From RGIG4694 sp964501705 (GTDB taxonomy: Bacteria; Bacillota; Clostridia; Oscillospirales; Ruminococcaceae), in assembly GCA_964501705.1 (NCBI GenBank), contig CAZCUQ010000106.1, positions 1-6,046 of the forward strand: a stretch of 6,046 nt of DNA, read 5' to 3'. Shown here piece by piece: positions 1-5,778 of this stretch; position 1 is the stretch's first letter; each line of letters opens with the position of its first letter. The notes below the pieces were generated by a model, which was not told the origin of the DNA, did no database searches, and saw only the letters and a program-made list of their open reading frames with translations. The position numbers and the translations under genes were made by a program.

Positions 1-553
1 GAGCGGGAGGAGGCGCAGGAAGTTCCTCCTTACGCATTTCCTCACAGAGCATTTCCCGAACGGCGTTTTCATCTTGTACAAAGTTGACGGACGCGAATTT
101 ATCGGAAAAAGAAACGGTAAACCGGCGGGAAAATTCCTCTGATAAAAGCTTTGCAAGCTCGGTATCCGCATGAGCTTTTTTCAAAAGCTCCGCCCCGCCG
201 TTTTGCAGGATGACGGAAATTTTTCCGTCATCGCAGGAAATTTCGGCGTCTTTTGTGTGTCCGTTTATCACCGCTATCTTTCTTTTAAGGTTAAGAACAG
301 CCTCGTTCACATACATAACGTCAAAGAGATTCGGAGCATACCGGCAGCGCAGATGAAGCTCCGAAACTCCGACAGCCCTGGCGTAATCCGTTTCAAAGGC
401 CGCGATGGACGAGGCTTTTAAAAGAATTGTAAACTTAGCGTAAATCGAAAGCTTTGTATATGAAATATTGTGTGTAAGCTTTAATATTTCGCCGTTTGCT
501 ATATCGTCGGGTATTTTTTCCTCAAATCCCGAAAAGAATTCTTTTATGAGCAT
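1..553 (-). CDS. polC: DNA polymerase III PolC-type alpha subunit, N-terminal part (cut by window edge)
   Basis: The frame opens at an ATG at 553 and reads without a stop to the left edge, giving 184 codons plus one base of the N-terminus. PolC is the replicative polymerase of low-GC Gram-positives. It carries, in order, an N-terminal domain, an OB fold, a PHP region with an inserted proofreading exonuclease, and the polymerase core; only the N-terminal domain is visible here. The call rests on the stretch around residues 20-55 (NGEILKLTHN, then SIYAKFTILLKAS), which resembles the GEIKKLT segment and following beta strand of Bacillus PolC as I remember it. It also rests on the charged, proline-rich end (EEMRKEELPAPPPA), like the linker before the OB fold. 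No catalytic motif is in view. The ribosome binding site AAGGAG (559-564) lies 5 bases before the ATG and only 12 bases separate it from the upstream gene, so co-transcription is likely. The family call is from remembered similarity; an unrelated protein is possible but less likely. Confidence 0.72.
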   Translation of the reverse strand, partial: MLIKEFFSGFEEKIPDDIANGEILKLTHNISYTKLSIYAKFTILLKASSIAAFETDYARAVGVSELHLRCRYAPNLFDVMYVNEAVLNLKRKIAVINGHTKDAEISCDDGKISVILQNGGAELLKKAHADTELAKLLSEEFSRRFTVSFSDKFASVNFVQDENAVREMLCEEMRKEELPAPPPA

Positions 554-565
554 TTTAACTCCTTG

Positions 566-1102
566 TTATTTTTTGATATAAGCCTTGACAATCTCACCGA
601 TGTACGAAACGTGATAATCCTTTTCCGGATACCATTTTTCATCGTTTTCTTTAAATGTGAAGCAGCCTTCGTCAAGCTTCTGAACATATGCCTTTCTGCA
701 TACGAGTATAAGCGATGCTTCCTCAAACGACACGGCAGAATAATCCTGATTATTAAGAAATAGCGGAGAAAGTCCTGTTCCCGATACCTTGTCAACGTCT
801 CTTCCGCTGTTCGAGCCGCAGAAAGAGAGAGCCTTTCTGTATTCCTCATCAAAGAAAGAAACCGTGAAATAATCTTCGCTGTCAACAAATTCCTTGGTGT
901 ATCTCTGAGGTCTGATAACTGCCGTGAAGGTATTTTTTCCCCACATAACGCCCGCAAACCCCCATGCCGCAGTCATCATGTTAAATCCGTTCTCGTTGCC
1001 CGCCGCAATGAGAAACCACTTTTTTCCTATGTACTCATAGGGATTAAAGTCAAGCGAGTTCATTTCGCTGCCGTCGATGATCTTAAAATTTTCTGTACTC
1101 AT
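566..1102 (-). CDS. Flavin reductase-like FMN-binding protein
   Basis: A 178-residue protein of the flavin reductase-like, FMN-binding split-barrel family. Members bind FMN as dimers and reduce flavin with NAD(P)H or act as small flavoproteins; the physiological partner here is unknown. Hallmarks are NMMTAAWG at residues 41-48, the flavin-binding strand and turn VIRPQRYT at 62-69, YFTVSFF at 78-84, GSNSGRDVDK at 96-105, and a closing strand YHVSYIGEIVKAY at 163-175. The length is normal for the short single-domain members and there is no signal peptide, so it should be cytoplasmic. The ATG at 1102 follows an AAGGAG site (1113-1118) by 10 bases, and this site begins almost directly after the glycoside hydrolase stop at 1121. 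polC follows 12 bases downstream. The gene is therefore probably the middle of a three-gene transcript. The family is clear; the substrate and any link to sugar metabolism or replication are not. Confidence 0.88.
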   Translation of the reverse strand: MSTENFKIIDGSEMNSLDFNPYEYIGKKWFLIAAGNENGFNMMTAAWGFAGVMWGKNTFTAVIRPQRYTKEFVDSEDYFTVSFFDEEYRKALSFCGSNSGRDVDKVSGTGLSPLFLNNQDYSAVSFEEASLILVCRKAYVQKLDEGCFTFKENDEKWYPEKDYHVSYIGEIVKAYIKK

Positions 1103-1120
1103 AAATAAGAATCTCCTTTA

Positions 1121-3868
1121 TCAAGATAATATTTCCGAAAGCTTTTCTGCCGTAATTTCATCCGATGGGTCAAAGCTTTCGGAGGAAGCATATTCGCATA
1201 TACTTTTTACATATGCCGAAACCGCTGAAGATATGTTTATTTTTTGGGGATTTAACGTACAAACTATAATTTTTCCTTTTTCCGACTTTGCCTCAAAAAG
1301 AAGGGAAAGACGATGATTTCTTTCGGTATTGTCGATAGTTCTGACGATAGGGTGAATATTCGTGCCGTCAAGCACGGCGCATTTTGAATTAACTATAATA
1401 TCATACCACTCGGGAGTTGTGTAGGGTTCGCTCTCAAATCCCCCAAGCGCCTTATGCGAGTTCTGTATTGAAAGACCGAGAGTGCCAACGGGTTCGGGTT
1501 TTCCGACCGATCTTGAAATAGCGGAGAACATTCCGTAGCACCAGAAATCCGTGCAGTAAACGCTTTCGACACCGTTGACATCATCTGTAAAAAGAAGAAC
1601 ATTCTTTCCGTCCGAAAACTCCGAAACCGCTCTTTCTTTGTCGGTCGTGACAACGAGAGCATCGGAATTATACGAATTTATATCTGCTTTTTCATTCGGG
1701 AAAATACAGAGGGTATATTCATTTTCATATTTTCCCATGGAAATGCGAAGCTTTTCCTCGCACTGTCTGTCAGTGATGATCTTAACGTGAACCGTTCCCA
1801 GAGAATAAACCCCGTGAGATTTAACCTTTGAAAGAGAAAATTCAAATTTGTCTCCGAAAATATACACCTGAGCGCTCCCGTAGGAAATATCCTCATTTCC
1901 GAAATGCGAAACGATTATTTCTGCTGAAAAGTCCTCTCCGTCGTACAGTACAAACGAATCAAACGAAGCTGTTATAACGGTATCTCCGTTGAAGAAGTTC
2001 CATTCTCTTTGGGAAATAATGCCTTTATTTTCCATAAAAACATTAAGTATGCCGACGCACGCCGTTCCCTGTCCGGTGAAATCCTGAATATCAAGAAGCT
2101 GATAACCCGAAAGGCAGCGGCTTCGGCGAGCAGCCTCAATTTCCAGCTTATAACATTGTGCGGCAAGTTTTCCCGAACAAATAAAATTATCACGTGCGAA
2201 TTCGCCCATTCCCGCGCTGTCGAGTTTTTCTTTAAAAACCTCAAGATTGACGGGTTTGAGCGTTCCCGTAAATTTCGGGATATCGCCGTAGTCGGGGTAG
2301 GAGTAATACTGACCGACCTCGTGAGAAATAACGGGCTTTTCCGGGATATATCCTCCCCCGCCGAATGTCTTGACCTTTTTCACACCGGTGCCGTACTGAA
2401 TTTCAATCTCTCCGTTTTCATTTTCAGCCGACAAAATCCTGCTTTTATCGAAGAAAATATCGTAGTCATGCGAGGTATTCGGTTTTTCGGTCTGAATAAA
2501 GCCCTGCGGAGCGTCGCACATCGCATAGGAACCTCTTATGAGATATTCCTTGTCGAAACGAACGCCGACGAAGAAGTCCTCGTTTTTTACTTCGCTGGGA
2601 TAAAACTGAAAATTATTCGAGCCGCCCGTGTAAAGAATATCGCTGTTCAGATCTTTAAAAATGCCGATTATCTCGTTCAGTCTGTCCGCACTCCCCCAGA
2701 GTTCATTTCCGAGGGACATCATCACAAAGGACGGATGATGAGAAAATTCCCTGATTATACGCAGTCCCTCGTTAATGAGATATTCCTGTTCGCCAAGGTT
2801 ACACTCCTTGTCGTCTGAGGCGTGGATAGTTCCCCAGAAAGGAAGTTCGGGCTCCATATATATTCCAAGCTCGTCAGCCGCCTCAAAAGCCGCGTCGGGA
2901 GGTGTGCAGGTATGGAAACGGTAGTGATTTATCCCATAGCTTTTCGATACTCCGAGAACGCGGAGCCACGATTCTTTATCCATGGGAGCATAGCCCGTCA
3001 TAGGGAATATCATTCCGTCATGCTTTCCGCGCATAATGGTTTCTGTGCCGTTTATTTTAAATCCGAAGCTGCCGTTTTCCCGTCTGAAAACCGAGAGCCG
3101 TCTTATTCCAAAGGATATTTCGTATTGATTTCCATTTTGAACAGAAATCTTCAAAAGATAAGTTTTCGGAGTAAACTCGCTCCATTTTACGGCGTTTTCG
3201 GGAACATCAAAGGAAAAAGAATTTTTCCCCTCACAAATTGGAGCATTTGTTTCGGGAAGAATATCCTCCGCAGAAAAAACCGCCAAAAGCGGAGCGTCCG
3301 ACTCAAACGAAACGGTTACGGAGTTTTTGTTTTCATCGTAAGAGAAAGCAAACCCGCGAAGCGCTCCCCTTTTTTCGCTTGTCAGAGATATCTCGCCGAG
3401 TATTCCGTTCCAGTTTGTCTGAGTATCGGGAGAAGTCATATGTCCGCCCTTTGTAGGATAATCAACATTGGAGACAAGCACACAAAGCCAAAACTTTTTC
3501 TTAACAAATTTTGTAACATCGAAGATATGCGGTGTGCAGAGAGAATTATCCCCTCCGACATAATCCCCGTCCATCCATACGCGCGTGATCCTTGAACGTT
3601 CAAATTTCAGCGTAAATACATCTCCCGAAAGAAACTCATCGGAAAGAGTTATTTCACGTCCGAACCATGCAAAGCCCTCAAAGAGATAAGGATCGTATAA
3701 AAATCCCGTTTCCCTTTCAATATGCATTTTGCTTTTTTTCGCTGCGGAGACCGTATCGGGGAGGATCATTTCATTGTCATATTTTTCAGCGCAGTTCAAA
3801 GGTTCCGAAGCGCTTTTTCCGTTGTCAAGGCGAAGCTCCCACTGTCCCGACAAATCCGTTATCATCAT
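1121..3868 (-). CDS. Glycoside hydrolase family 2-type enzyme, cytoplasmic, substrate unknown
   Basis: A 915-residue multidomain protein with family GH2 (clan GH-A) architecture. It starts with a sugar-binding jelly-roll domain (DLSGQWEL at 5-12, NWNGILGEISL at 152-162), then an immunoglobulin-like sandwich to about 255, then a TIM barrel opening with RGKHDG (280-285) and NHYRFHT (314-320). The predicted acid/base is E389 in SLGNELWG and the predicted nucleophile is E517 in PVISHEVGQY. After the barrel come GYQLLDIQDFTGQGT (588-602) and a long beta-rich C-terminal part ending with a conserved-looking IDNTERNHRLSLLFE block (845-859). Such enzymes are retaining exo-glycosidases (beta-galactosidase, beta-glucuronidase and relatives), and I cannot assign the sugar. 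There is no signal peptide, so it probably acts on imported oligosaccharides. I chose the ATG at 3868 (a second ATG follows at once) because the GH2 fold begins there, a GGTGAG site lies upstream, and the longer frame beginning at 3952 would start inside the promoter. Flavin reductase and polC genes follow closely. Confidence 0.88.
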   Translation of the reverse strand: MMITDLSGQWELRLDNGKSASEPLNCAEKYDNEMILPDTVSAAKKSKMHIERETGFLYDPYLFEGFAWFGREITLSDEFLSGDVFTLKFERSRITRVWMDGDYVGGDNSLCTPHIFDVTKFVKKKFWLCVLVSNVDYPTKGGHMTSPDTQTNWNGILGEISLTSEKRGALRGFAFSYDENKNSVTVSFESDAPLLAVFSAEDILPETNAPICEGKNSFSFDVPENAVKWSEFTPKTYLLKISVQNGNQYEISFGIRRLSVFRRENGSFGFKINGTETIMRGKHDGMIFPMTGYAPMDKESWLRVLGVSKSYGINHYRFHTCTPPDAAFEAADELGIYMEPELPFWGTIHASDDKECNLGEQEYLINEGLRIIREFSHHPSFVMMSLGNELWGSADRLNEIIGIFKDLNSDILYTGGSNNFQFYPSEVKNEDFFVGVRFDKEYLIRGSYAMCDAPQGFIQTEKPNTSHDYDIFFDKSRILSAENENGEIEIQYGTGVKKVKTFGGGGYIPEKPVISHEVGQYYSYPDYGDIPKFTGTLKPVNLEVFKEKLDSAGMGEFARDNFICSGKLAAQCYKLEIEAARRSRCLSGYQLLDIQDFTGQGTACVGILNVFMENKGIISQREWNFFNGDTVITASFDSFVLYDGEDFSAEIIVSHFGNEDISYGSAQVYIFGDKFEFSLSKVKSHGVYSLGTVHVKIITDRQCEEKLRISMGKYENEYTLCIFPNEKADINSYNSDALVVTTDKERAVSEFSDGKNVLLFTDDVNGVESVYCTDFWCYGMFSAISRSVGKPEPVGTLGLSIQNSHKALGGFESEPYTTPEWYDIIVNSKCAVLDGTNIHPIVRTIDNTERNHRLSLLFEAKSEKGKIIVCTLNPQKINISSAVSAYVKSICEYASSESFDPSDEITAEKLSEILS

Positions 3869-3942
3869 TATTCTCACCGCCAAAAAGTTTTTTCCGATAA
3901 TCAATACTGCCGCACAGGTCATATGCGGTATATCCTCAGTAT

Positions 3943-3971
3943 ATTGTACCACTTTTGCTTTTTTTTGTCAA
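3943..3971 (-). promoter_or_regulatory. Sigma-A type promoter of the GH2-flavin reductase-polC cluster
   Basis: On the minus strand a perfect -35 TTGACA (3966-3971) is followed by a 17-base spacer and the -10 TACAAT (3943-3948). A TG one base upstream of the -10 (3950-3951) makes it an extended -10 promoter. Five of six -10 bases match consensus. Transcription should begin near 3936, giving a leader of about 68 bases to the ATG at 3868. This is the only strong promoter I found ahead of the three clustered genes. Confidence 0.85.
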
Positions 3972-4009
3972 TAGGCAAGAATAATAACACGAACATACGC
4001 GTGAATATC

Positions 4010-4027
4010 AAATCTCATAAATCTCAT
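4010..4027. repeat. Tandem 9-bp direct repeat upstream of the GH2 promoter
   Basis: The 9-mer aaatctcat occurs twice in direct succession (4010-4018 and 4019-4027), about 40 bases upstream of the -35 box. It could be a regulator binding site because of its position, but it may be chance in AT-rich DNA. Confidence 0.35.
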
Positions 4028-4044
4028 TACAAATTATTAAAGAT

Positions 4045-4251
4045 TCAGTGACAATTTAAATTCAGAAGTCTTGCAAATTTTACGTGTACCCTGAATCCGT
4101 AGAACTCAAACCGGCGTAATCCCAATAAATCGGATAGCTGCGTTGTTTGCTGCATATTTTCGGTACTGTTTTCCTTCACCCGCCGGGTGAAGAAACCTTT
4201 AGCGGCTTTTTGGCTCAACAATGACGTCGTTACGTTGTTTAAGGCTTGTTG
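4045..4251 (-). other. Open frame through the inverted-repeat element, without a good start codon
   Basis: Between in-frame TGA codons at 4252-4254 and 4045-4047, the minus strand is open for 68 codons. The middle reads QKAAKGFFTRRVKENSTEN, followed by MQQTTQLSDLLGLRRFEFYG. The only ATG (residue 33) would leave 36 residues, and a GTG lies at residue 25. Neither has a convincing ribosome binding site. The composition (Lys, Arg, Gln and Thr rich, no membrane segment) is protein-like, and the phrase feels familiar from short hypothetical proteins of Ruminococcus-like genomes, but that is memory and not a search. It may be a by-product of the repeat and not a gene. Confidence 0.25.
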
Positions 4252-4295
4252 TCACTTAATGAACTCTACGGAATCAGGAATAGTTATTCAGGGTA
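4087..4295. repeat. Small element with imperfect terminal inverted repeats (MITE-like or intergenic repeat)
   Basis: The left end taccctgaat (4087-4096) is exactly inverted at the right end as attcagggta (4286-4295). Just inside, ccgtagaactca (4097-4108) is matched in inverted orientation by tgaactctacgg (4260-4271) with two mismatches. The right arm carries 13-14 extra bases between the two blocks. The interior holds an 8-bp hairpin, a near-palindrome around 4220-4231 and a repeated cgttgttt (4141-4148, 4233-4240). I see no clear target-site duplication and no transposase, so it would be a non-autonomous element or a species-specific intergenic repeat. Its exact limits are uncertain. Confidence 0.5.
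4174..4192. other. 8-bp perfect hairpin inside the intergenic repeat
   Basis: cttcaccc (4174-4181) pairs perfectly with gggtgaag (4185-4192) across a three-base loop. Neither strand has a T-run directly after it, so it is not a standard rho-independent terminator. It is more likely a structural part of the surrounding repeat, or a processing or RNA-stability hairpin in read-through transcripts of the lipoprotein gene. Confidence 0.6.
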
Positions 4296-4401
4296 TTTTC
4301 AATATATCACGGCTTGTTCGGCTTTTGGGAATGATCCGTATAAAAATCATTGTCATTGCTTCAGTAATAATGTAATCTGTGCCATTTATTATTCATGACC
4401 T

Positions 4402-5709
4402 TTATTTTTTATACTGTTCGCTAAGATAAATGCTGATTCGGTCTTGTATAATTTCACACACTTCTTCAGCGGTTTTTGACCCGTTAAAATAAGTTTCCGA
4501 TTCCTCAGAAATAATCGTGCCGATAGTCTCTCCGTAACCGCCGCCGCTGCTGTACGCGGAGCTTATTTCTGAAATTACGGCGTTCATACTTTCTTCAGAG
4601 GACTTATATTCATAGCTTATATTATTTCCGGGAACGGAGCTGTGAATAACCCCCTCCTCGCTGCCTTCCATCTCGCTTTCATACAGTAATGAGAGTACCT
4701 CCGCGTTGATCGGGAAATTATCAAAATAGTTTATCTGATAGTCATACGACGTATAAAATTTTATAAATTCAAAAGCTCCCCGCTTATTATCCGAGTCGGA
4801 CAGAATACCAAAAGAACAGTTTGATTCCATCGTATGATAATTAATATTATCCGATGGCATTCCTAAAAATATTATATCGTTTCCAAATATGGACTTGTAC
4901 TTATCCATGTCGGAAAGAGAAGAAATATAAGCGTAGTACAGCAAAGACTCATTATTTGAAAATGAATCTATAGCCTGTTCGGGGGATAACGACTCATAGC
5001 CGCCGAAAAATTCCATAACATCTTGAAATCTGCCGTCTGAAAAATTACAAACGCCATTTTCAAAGTCAATATATTCATTTACGCTTCCTCTGATAAATGT
5101 TAAAAAGCCGTCCGAGCCGCTGAGATTCGCGAAAGGACGGGCATTATATTCGGCGCATTTGCTTGAAACGCTCTCAATGGAAAGATTTTCGCCTTCCCAC
5201 ACATCCGCTCTTCCTATAGCTGTGTTAAACGCAAATCCCGTCGGAATTTCATAAAGTTTTCCGTTTATTTCATATGCTTCGAGTACGCCGTCAACAAAAG
5301 TGCCGCGTGAAATTTCGCTGTCGCTGTCAATCAGTTCATACAGATCCGCAAACATATCCTTGCCTATATAAGCGGATGTATCGATGTATAAGTTAATATA
5401 AATAATATCAATCTGTTCCCCGCGTGTAATATCCATCATAAGCTTTTCATTTGCGGTATACAGGGGATCGTCCGTTGAAAAATATTGTTTTTCCTCAATA
5501 TAATACTCTTCGCTTTGGTTATTAAAATCATTTACCATTTCGGTAACTTCAGAACTGCCGCCAATATAGGCGAGGACTATCTTTTCCCTGTTTTCTTCGT
5601 CGGTAATATTCTCTTCTTCGCTATCATTGGCGGTATTGCCGCAGGAACAGAAAAGCAGCGCAGTCGTCAGCATAAGACAGGCGATTTTCATTTTCATTTT
5701 CATTTTCAT
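4402..5709 (-). CDS. ABC transporter solute-binding lipoprotein (extracellular solute-binding protein family 1-like)
   Basis: A 435-residue exported protein. The N-terminus has a lysine-rich n-region (MKMKMKMK), a hydrophobic core (residues 9-20) and a lipobox-like end FCSCG, so C23 (less likely C21) should be lipid-modified and anchor the protein outside the membrane. An acidic linker to about residue 42 leads to the first strand KIVLAYIGG (43-51). NEKLMMDITRGEQIDIIYI (87-105) matches the usual pattern of binding proteins, where a helix is followed by a strand that begins Gly/Asp-Ile-Ile. The length is typical. Its role would be to capture a sugar or oligosaccharide and deliver it to an ABC permease, but no permease or ATPase gene is in the window and the ligand is unknown. 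The start is ambiguous: an AAGGAG site (5721-5726) sits 11 bases from the ATG at 5709 and 5 bases from a TTG at 5715 that would add two residues. I prefer the ATG. Confidence 0.85.
   Translation of the reverse strand: MKMKMKMKIACLMLTTALLFCSCGNTANDSEEENITDEENREKIVLAYIGGSSEVTEMVNDFNNQSEEYYIEEKQYFSTDDPLYTANEKLMMDITRGEQIDIIYINLYIDTSAYIGKDMFADLYELIDSDSEISRGTFVDGVLEAYEINGKLYEIPTGFAFNTAIGRADVWEGENLSIESVSSKCAEYNARPFANLSGSDGFLTFIRGSVNEYIDFENGVCNFSDGRFQDVMEFFGGYESLSPEQAIDSFSNNESLLYYAYISSLSDMDKYKSIFGNDIIFLGMPSDNINYHTMESNCSFGILSDSDNKRGAFEFIKFYTSYDYQINYFDNFPINAEVLSLLYESEMEGSEEGVIHSSVPGNNISYEYKSSEESMNAVISEISSAYSSGGGYGETIGTIISEESETYFNGSKTAEEVCEIIQDRISIYLSEQYKK
5686..5709 (-). repeat. Four tandem ATGAAA hexanucleotides at the lipoprotein start
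   Basis: On the minus strand the unit ATGAAA is repeated exactly four times, encoding Met-Lys four times, and makes up the start codon and the charged n-region of the signal peptide. Every copy supplies an in-frame ATG, so gain or loss of a unit would not shift the frame. It would change n-region charge and the distance between the ribosome binding site and the available start codons. Confidence 0.9.
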
Positions 5710-5720
5710 ATTCAAGATTA

Positions 5721-5726
5721 CTCCTT
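5721..5726 (-). promoter_or_regulatory. Ribosome binding site of the solute-binding lipoprotein
   Basis: AAGGAG on the minus strand lies 5 bases before a TTG (5715) and 11 bases before the first ATG (5709). Either could be the start, with little effect on the protein. The site overlaps bases complementary to the loop of the hairpin at 5744-5778. Confidence 0.8.
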
Positions 5727-5743
5727 TATGCTAAATTATTAGA

Positions 5744-5778
5744 ATACGAGCGCCGCGGAAAGGATCGCGGCGCCGTAT
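5744..5778 (-). promoter_or_regulatory. GC-rich stem-loop in the leader of the lipoprotein gene
   Basis: An 8-bp all-GC stem (5750-5757 with 5766-5773) is extended by 5 more pairs (5744-5748 with 5774-5778) past one bulged base at 5749, giving 13 pairs around an 8-base loop (5758-5765). It stands out in an AT-rich region and ends 17 bases before the ribosome binding site. No T-run follows on either strand, so it is not a simple terminator. As RNA on the minus strand the loop reads AUCCUUUC, whose UCCUUU is complementary to AAAGGA of the downstream Shine-Dalgarno region. That suggests, without proving, a loop-to-ribosome-site interaction. It could instead protect the mRNA from decay. Confidence 0.6.

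Larger units (their letters stand above)
3972..4401. other. Intergenic region between the lipoprotein gene and the GH2 promoter
   Basis: This 430-base stretch has no convincing protein-coding gene. It holds the 9-bp tandem repeat, a repeat-like element with inverted ends (4087-4295) containing an 8-bp hairpin, and an AT-rich tail next to the lipoprotein stop codon. I looked for a rho-independent terminator after the lipoprotein stop (4402) and found no GC-rich stem followed by a T-run on the minus strand. Read-through into the GH2 cluster therefore cannot be excluded. Confidence 0.7.

Noticed and set aside
170..421. Plus-strand open frame of 83 codons opposite polC
   Set aside because: It is antisense to the better supported PolC N-terminal frame, has no ribosome binding site and resembles no known protein.
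544..957. Minus-strand frame of 137 codons overlapping the flavin reductase gene
   Set aside because: It is out of frame with the clear flavin reductase reading frame, has arginine- and serine-rich low-quality sequence and overlaps the polC start.
2009..3595. Two long plus-strand open frames (2009-2818 and 2822-3595) in the same frame, antisense to the GH2 gene
   Set aside because: This plus frame is codon-aligned with the GH2 gene, so a stop appears only where the sense gene uses TTA, CTA or TCA. Those codons are rare here, which explains the long open frame. The translations show no recognisable family.
3869..3952. N-terminal extension of the GH2 protein from the ATG at 3952, or from a second ATG at 3922
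   Set aside because: The 3952 codon is inside the promoter. The 3922 codon would have a leader of only about 14 bases and adds residues that precede the normal GH2 fold start; the short hydrophobic run there is not a convincing signal peptide.
4174..4192. Hairpin as a rho-independent terminator for the lipoprotein gene
   Set aside because: The stem is good but no T-run follows on the minus strand, and it lies more than 200 bases past the stop codon inside a repeat-like element.
4187..4375. Plus-strand frame of 62 codons with a GTG start in the intergenic repeat
   Set aside because: The GTG lies in the right arm of the 8-bp hairpin, there is no Shine-Dalgarno sequence, and the frame runs across the right end of the repeat. 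It is most likely incidental.
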